A stretch of DNA of 64,000 nucleotides from Pararge aegeria (lineage: Eukaryota; Arthropoda; Insecta; Lepidoptera; Nymphalidae), in assembly GCF_905163445.1 (NCBI RefSeq), contig NC_053191.1, positions 10,416,001 to 10,480,000 on the forward strand, in the 5' to 3' direction. Within the stretch, counting starts at the first letter, position 1; the number at the start of each line of letters is the position of its first letter. A model generated the notes under the pieces. It saw only the letters and a list, made by a program, of their open reading frames with translations. It was not told where the DNA came from and did no database searches. This document shows, one piece after another, positions 58,600-64,000 of this stretch. A program made the position numbers and the translations under genes.

Positions 58600-60350
58600 G
58601 CGGAGCGTATAAATACTACTCTTTATAAAGCTAAATATAACAAATGTCCGGGAATTACAACGACTATCTGTAATTATAGCAATGATCTCTACGTAGGTAC
58701 TAATTTAAACGTATGAAAGAGAAAACGAATCAAAATAATTAGATGTTATAGTCTATCTCGATTCTCACAACAGTCCTAAGTGAATGATCGTGTTAAAACA
58801 CAATGGACAGTTTTTGCGGAAACCATTGCCCAAGAGTTCGTGCGACCTTTGTCTTGTGGTGTAAGACGCAGAAAAGTGCGTAGAGATAATAAGAATTAAA
58901 TTAATGTTACATTTCAGGCTTAATACAATTATCTGTATGGCAAATACGTACACTGAATTAAAATTAAGTAGCATATTAAATTATTATATTGTTCATTCCT
59001 TATAACTTACAAGTTCTACCCAACAGGTTGCTTCCATGATGTGACCATAATTATTAAATATATTTTCTTTTCCAGAATTAAATTTAACATAAATGTACTC
59101 TTTAATTAACTTATTATGTTTAAAAGCTATATGCATACTAAATATTTAAAAAGCTAAGGTGAACTCCTATTGACCAGTCAACACCGCGCCACCATTTTAT
59201 CCAGACACCTTAAATTAAGAATGTCAAAGAGACAAATTATACTAAGCACTGAACGACCCATGAGAACACACCCTTACAAAAATAGAGGACAAATTACAAA
59301 AATAGAGGAAAATAGAGGAGTGCTTTGACACTAGACCTAGACCGAGACTAGGTTAGCCTGTGCCACATATATCATTACTTTACTGGGACCATCCGGTTGA
59401 CTAGTTCCAACGAGCATGATGATGTGATGCACTAAAGGATAAGATTCGGCTGACGCATCCCTGTACAGCGTAGATAAATTCTACTTTCTTCGTAGTGGAT
59501 CCATGTCCACACGGAAGCAAAAGGTTTTATATATATATCTCCCGATAGTGGTCAGGGCTAACATTTACTAAGCAGACAATATTATACGAGGAAGACTGCT
59601 TTTAGATTAAGTTGGAATACATACCTTTCTATGTGTTTAATGAAATTAAAAGTCAGCTAGCCGCTTACGTCTTACTTCGGGCATTTATAATTGCATTACG
59701 AGATGGTAATCAGATTTAACCTTAATTTAAGCTACGACTGCGATATAAAGGACATATTTAGGTCGTGAATTCTCAGTTATATCAAAGCGTTTCAATACAA
59801 TAGTAAGTCTTACTTTTGGAGGATTTTCTCATATGCTATAACGACTCGCCATTGCGGTCTCTGTGAAAAAAATACCTATAATTTGATAATTTTTAATAAC
59901 ATTGCTGTCACCAGGAGCCCTAACTTACGCCGTAGCATATAATCTTCTGCTTTTTCTTCTTTAATCCTTTTGTAAAAATTGTATCATGACTGCTATGGCT
60001 ATAACTGATAGTGTTTTATGTCAGCGCCAGATCCTAAAAAGATGGCGCTAAATAAAAAAAAAAAAAATGAGCAACTAAAATTATCACTAAAAAACTACGA
60101 CTGCTGATCACCATCTTTATTTTCACATTTAAAAATGGCCACATCCAGCCACAGGGGGGATGCAAATTCTTATGTTGCATACAAATCTCTAAACTCAATT
60201 AACCTTAAAACAGAAAAGGACTATTTTATGCACCGTTAATTTAGTTAAGTTTAGAGATTCGTGTACTATCGTCACTCGAGATGATGTATGATTCCAACGA
60301 TACCTCAGACATCCAAAGTTCAGGCATTCATAAAAAAGAATCAGGATTGT
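58600..60350. other. Non-coding DNA, nothing recognised
   Basis: No exon candidate. An A-rich run is present at 60053-60067. Confidence 0.45.
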
Positions 60351-60351
60351 A

Positions 60352-60622
60352 TAGTCAAAGTCAAAGTCAAATATTTCTTTATTCAAATAGGCACATAGAT
60401 GGCACTTTTGATGCGTACATTACATGTAAAATATGACATAGGAGTGAGTTGATGGCTATAAATAAATTCTCAACTTAAAACTAAAGCTACGAGGGTTCCA
60501 AACGCGCCCTGGTCTAAGAAGAAGCCCACAACAAACTTAGCCGGTTGTAATTTTTTTTTTTATCATTATCTCAAATTGTCATTTAAAAAGCATCAAAGAA
60601 GCAACCTGGTTAGAGCAATAAT
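60352..60622 (-). mobile_element. LINE-type 3' fragment (family D), best copy
   Basis: It begins with three GTCAAA units (the reversed tail), a reversed AATAAAG, then 'cgagggttccaaacgcgccc' and 'aagaagcccacaacaaactt', ending near 'aagcaacctggtt'. Confidence 0.6.
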
Positions 60623-61092
60623 TTACACAAACAAATTTATAAAAAACCCACATTCGCACTTTTTTTTTCAAGTATGAAACTTAAATGAAAAATTGGCTTC
60701 GTGCAGTAGTGTTATAAGCATTTGAAAGCCCCACAAAACAGTGAGCTCAAAGCCGACAGAATTTTTTTCATAAAAAAAGAGATTTTTTATCGAGAATTGT
60801 ATAATTAAATATTATATTTTTCTATCTTCTTTTCTATCAATGCTCGAGGCCAATCCATAAAATGATGTCATAGCGTGCATCATGGATATTACTGTCGAAA
60901 AGGTTAAATTAACATACGTTCGCAATTAATAACCAGTTACAGAGCTGGTGAATAATTTAAGTACATTGCACATTAAAAACAACCGGTAAGTGCCAGTCAC
61001 ACTAGTACACAAAGGTTCCGTACCTACCATTGTCCTACTGCACCGCACCACTAAGTTTGTTTAGAAATAATTAACTGATTACTAAAAAACGA

Positions 61093-61413
61093 AGTGGTGA
61101 TAACCCAGTGGGTAGGACTTCGACTTCACTTTCGGGGGGACGAGTTCGAATTCCCCTAGCACGCATATCAAACTTTTCTAAGTTATGTGCGTGTTTAGCT
61201 ATAAAAATATCACTTGCTTCAACGGTGGAGGAAAACATCGCGGGGAAACCTGCGTGCCTGAGAGTTCTCCATAATGTTCTCAAAGGTGTGTGGAGCCCAC
61301 CAATCAGCACTGGGCCAGCACGGTGTACTATAGTTTTAGCATCTTGTCATTGTGGGAGGAGATCCGTGCCCTGTAGTAGGCCGGTACTAGGTTGATATGA
61401 AGACGATGATGAC
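61093..61413 (+). mobile_element. Full-length SINE family A
   Basis: tRNA-like head ('gtggtgataacccagtgg', B-box-like 'gagttcgaattcc'), body ('ggaaaacatcgcggggaaac', 'agttctccataatgttctc') and (GATGAT) tail. It is the reference copy for the others in this window. Confidence 0.75.
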
Positions 61414-62100
61414 TACTTAAAAACTGTTTGAAAATGGTTTAATTTTTCTGTAACATAAACAATATTTATTGAATCGAATCTATTTATATACAAAATGTCG
61501 GTTCATGGCTCTGAATGACTCTATCACCTGGGTTTTATCTATGTTATTATAGATACCTAAATAGTATTTATCATCATCAACGTCATCAGCATAATATTAG
61601 TGTCGTAATGCTGGTTTGGTTAACAGGCATCGTCTCTCAAAGCAGAGAAGAACTTCTGATCGTCTGGTTTCTTCGATTAGTGATCGAAGGCTGGTTTAAA
61701 TGTTGTTTAAAATATTAATTGGTACCTTAGTCATAACAAAGATTCGGGATCAACGGCTTATCGAGTTATCCGAACCACGGGACAGATATCGCTAATTTCC
61801 TAAATGTAACAAATCTATTGAGGGTTTCTAGACATCAAGTAACAATTGTTGGCCTGATTCGAAAACAAAACCTCACGTCCCTACTTGAATATGCTAATTA
61901 CTGAACAATCGAAGCAGTTAGTCAATTTTCTTATTTATCCATTATTATTATCCTGTTGCTTTATTTACAATAGGTACGAACACCTAGATAACGCATGTGC
62001 ATAGCGAAGCGGGTGAAAGCGAAACACTGTTCATATACCTAGACCGAATTTATATGCTATACGCATTCGCACAGAGCTGGACTTGACAAGCTCAATTGAT

Positions 62101-62285
62101 TTAACCCCCGACACAAAAACTATAGGGTGTTATAAGTTTGACGTGTGTGTCTGTGTCTTTGGCATCGCAGCCCCCGAAGGGATGAACCGATTTTTATTTT
62201 GTTTTTTTTTTTATTTGAGTGATTTTAGTATGTTTGATGAAAATCGGTCCAAGAAGGCTGCATATTTTAAACTGCAGTGCTTCGC
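62101..62285 (+). repeat. Dispersed repeat with 'gatgaaccga' core
   Basis: 'cccccgacacaaaaactata', 'gtttgacgtgtgtgtctgtg' and 'gatgaaaatcggtccaagaa' form a pattern I recall from many lepidopteran genomes. Only one copy is seen here. Confidence 0.4.
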
Positions 62286-62436
62286 TTCCTGAATTTATGT
62301 TTGTTTGGGCAGTTGTGCAGACCTGGTTGCTCTTACACAGAATACACAAAGATTACTCGTCATGGCCCGCTAGCCTGCATTGGAGCAGCGTGATGGGTTT
62401 ATCCAGTGACCTCGCATTGGTAATCGCAGCGTTGGA

Positions 62437-62570
62437 AAACCCCTCTCAGGTGGTCTGATGACATCGAGCGAATCGCAGTGAGCCGCTGGGCCCATGCGGC
62501 ACACGACGGTGGGATTATAATAACCTGAGTTCACTAGTGAAGGTCCATTGCTTGACATGACGATAATGAC
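62437..62570 (+). mobile_element. Decayed RTE-like LINE tail
   Basis: W-S-D-D-I-E-R-I-A-V-S-R-W and A-A-H-D can be read on the + strand, then stops. A short 'catgacgataatgac' tract follows. Confidence 0.5.
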
Positions 62571-62909
62571 AGGTCTATGTTCCTAAACCCTTCTATGAGA
62601 AACGATGTCCATTCCCAGCATGGAGACATTAATAGCCTGAGTTCGTTTAGGACGGTGACGCGTAATGTTGATAACGATGACATTTGGATCTTGTTGGTTT
62701 CTTAATTCTGCTCTTTGTTCAGTCAGCCATGGGTGAATATGAAGCATGTAATTAGATCTGCAGTATTAAATGTCTTATTATCCTATTGAATTTCATCTGA
62801 TACGTAACTTTGTTTTATTGATATAGTGACATTAAAATTATATAGATTTTAAATAACATGCCATTCTTGATAATAAGAGTTAATAGGTTAAAGAAATATT
62901 CGGCAGAGG

Positions 62910-63240
62910 TGGGAATCGATGGTGCTAATTCTGTGTACATACATCTCAAAACTAAATTGACTATACTTAATGCTATCCTTTTCCACAGCATACGTTTTGA
63001 TAAGGATAGACGCTGGGTTGCGTGATGATATTGTTGATGATTCTGTTTTATACAAACGTCTTAAGTAAAAGAAACTAAAAAAAGATCTTAAAAAAGTGCT
63101 ATCCTTATCCAGTCTGAGCATTGTGAAAAGGATGGGACTGCTTTTAAACATAAGAATACAGTTTGATCTGTATTCTGTATTGTAGAACTTTTAGAACCGG
63201 TTTAGTTTAGTTTAAAAAAGGAATCGACACCATTGACTGG
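62910..63240. repeat. Foldback repeat with inverted halves
   Basis: The left half ('tcgatggtgctaattctgtg', 'aatgctatccttttcc') is repeated inverted in the right half ('gaaaaggatgggactgctt', 'ggaatcgacaccattgac'). Single halves resemble 2.32 and 10.1 kb. Confidence 0.55.
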
Positions 63241-63244
63241 GTAC

Positions 63245-64000
63245 ATTACTTTGTATTATTTTGCAGTGCGGTTATCTCTTTAAAAATCATAGGACATGCA
63301 GAAGTCGATAGCATAAATAAAATACCCCCAGGAATTACAGCAATCCCAATCCGTACCTGTGGCATTAGACGCATACGCAACCGCTTCTGGGCATGCATAC
63401 GCATTTTAATCTGTGCATTAATAATTCGTCACGACGCAACTCATACCTATACCACGGTACTACCCTTTACGTTTGAATTAATCATTTTCAATGCAATGTA
63501 TACCTTTATTTATTTGATTAATGCGCTATCACAAGAAAAAATAAATTATTTAGCTACTTTTAACGCTCGTTACTTGTTATTAAATGTTATTAAACTATTG
63601 TTATTTATAACTTATGTGGGAAAATATTTATAAATAAAAATAATTGAAAATAAATTAAATCTATAATGTCTTCGATATAGTCTTTTGGCCAAGGTTACTG
63701 CCCTCTAGGACGTATACATATTATATTTATTTCATATACGAGTAGCTACCCGTAGGTCTACTGCTACTATTTGTGTATTTTTTATGTAAATATATATATA
63801 CTATGGGTACGGTTATGTTAGTTCATTTTATCTTTGCTTCGTGTACCATCAACTTTTCAACTTTACCAAGTTATCAAAGCTCAGGTTGTCTGTAAATGCC
63901 AATACAAGAAATAAATATTACTTTTATTTCTTGTATTGTTTTATACAGATTTATATCATCGGTATCTGATCACCGTATCCCATATCGCCATTTCATTCAC
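63245..64000. other. Non-coding end of window
   Basis: Only a 16-bp hairpin (63900-63938) was noted. Confidence 0.45.
63900..63938. repeat. Perfect 16-bp hairpin, 7-base loop
   Basis: Arms at 63900-63915 and 63923-63938 are exact reverse complements. Confidence 0.8.

Overview
The window looks like nuclear DNA of an insect, most likely a butterfly or moth (Lepidoptera). It is AT-rich, has no bacterial-style gene packing, and uses spliced exons with GTGAGT/GTAAGT donors. It is crowded with repeat types typical of lepidopteran genomes: three kinds of tRNA-derived SINE, RTE-like LINE tails ending in (TGA)n, Jockey/CR1-type LINE fragments, and short non-autonomous Helitrons ending in a GC-rich hairpin plus CTAGT. 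The species assignment is inference; the repeat types are read from the sequence.

Genes. Near the left edge (about 1.05-1.82 kb, + strand) is the promoter-proximal part of a gene I identify as Bicaudal-D-related (BICDR/BICDL1), a dynein adaptor. Its first coding exon holds the N-terminus and the Ala-Ala-x-x-Gly CC1 box and ends at a clean GTGAGT donor. A 44-codon small ORF with coding-like codon use lies 32 bases upstream of its start codon. I could not recognise a second BICDR exon, so much of the rest of the window may be its first intron, or that intron plus intergenic DNA. On the - strand at 34.13-34.28 kb sits one clearly recognisable exon of a CYP4-clan cytochrome P450, bounded by good splice sites. 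Its invariant ExxR motif reads E-S-M-Q. No other P450 exon was found nearby. A weaker + strand exon candidate of unknown identity ends at a GTAAGT donor at 15.70 kb.

Mobile DNA. The largest open frame (18.13-21.09 kb) is an intact 987-codon endonuclease/reverse transcriptase of a non-LTR retrotransposon, with its 3' tail at about 21.38 kb. The remaining interspersed DNA is short or decayed: at least seven RTE-like tails, two Jockey/CR1-like C-terminal fragments, several LINE 3' ends, about 12 SINE copies, about eight Helitron-type fragments, a MITE with long inverted ends at 40.7-41.05 kb, and foldback repeats.

The most interesting cross-cutting signal is a set of perfect short inverted duplications (17-23 bp arms, 1-18 nt loops) inside old repeat copies whose sister copies in this same window lack them. 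They look like template-switch mutations caught against a known ancestral sequence. I see no convincing undescribed multi-gene system. The BICDR small ORF and the P450 exon with an altered ExxR are the best candidates for follow-up.
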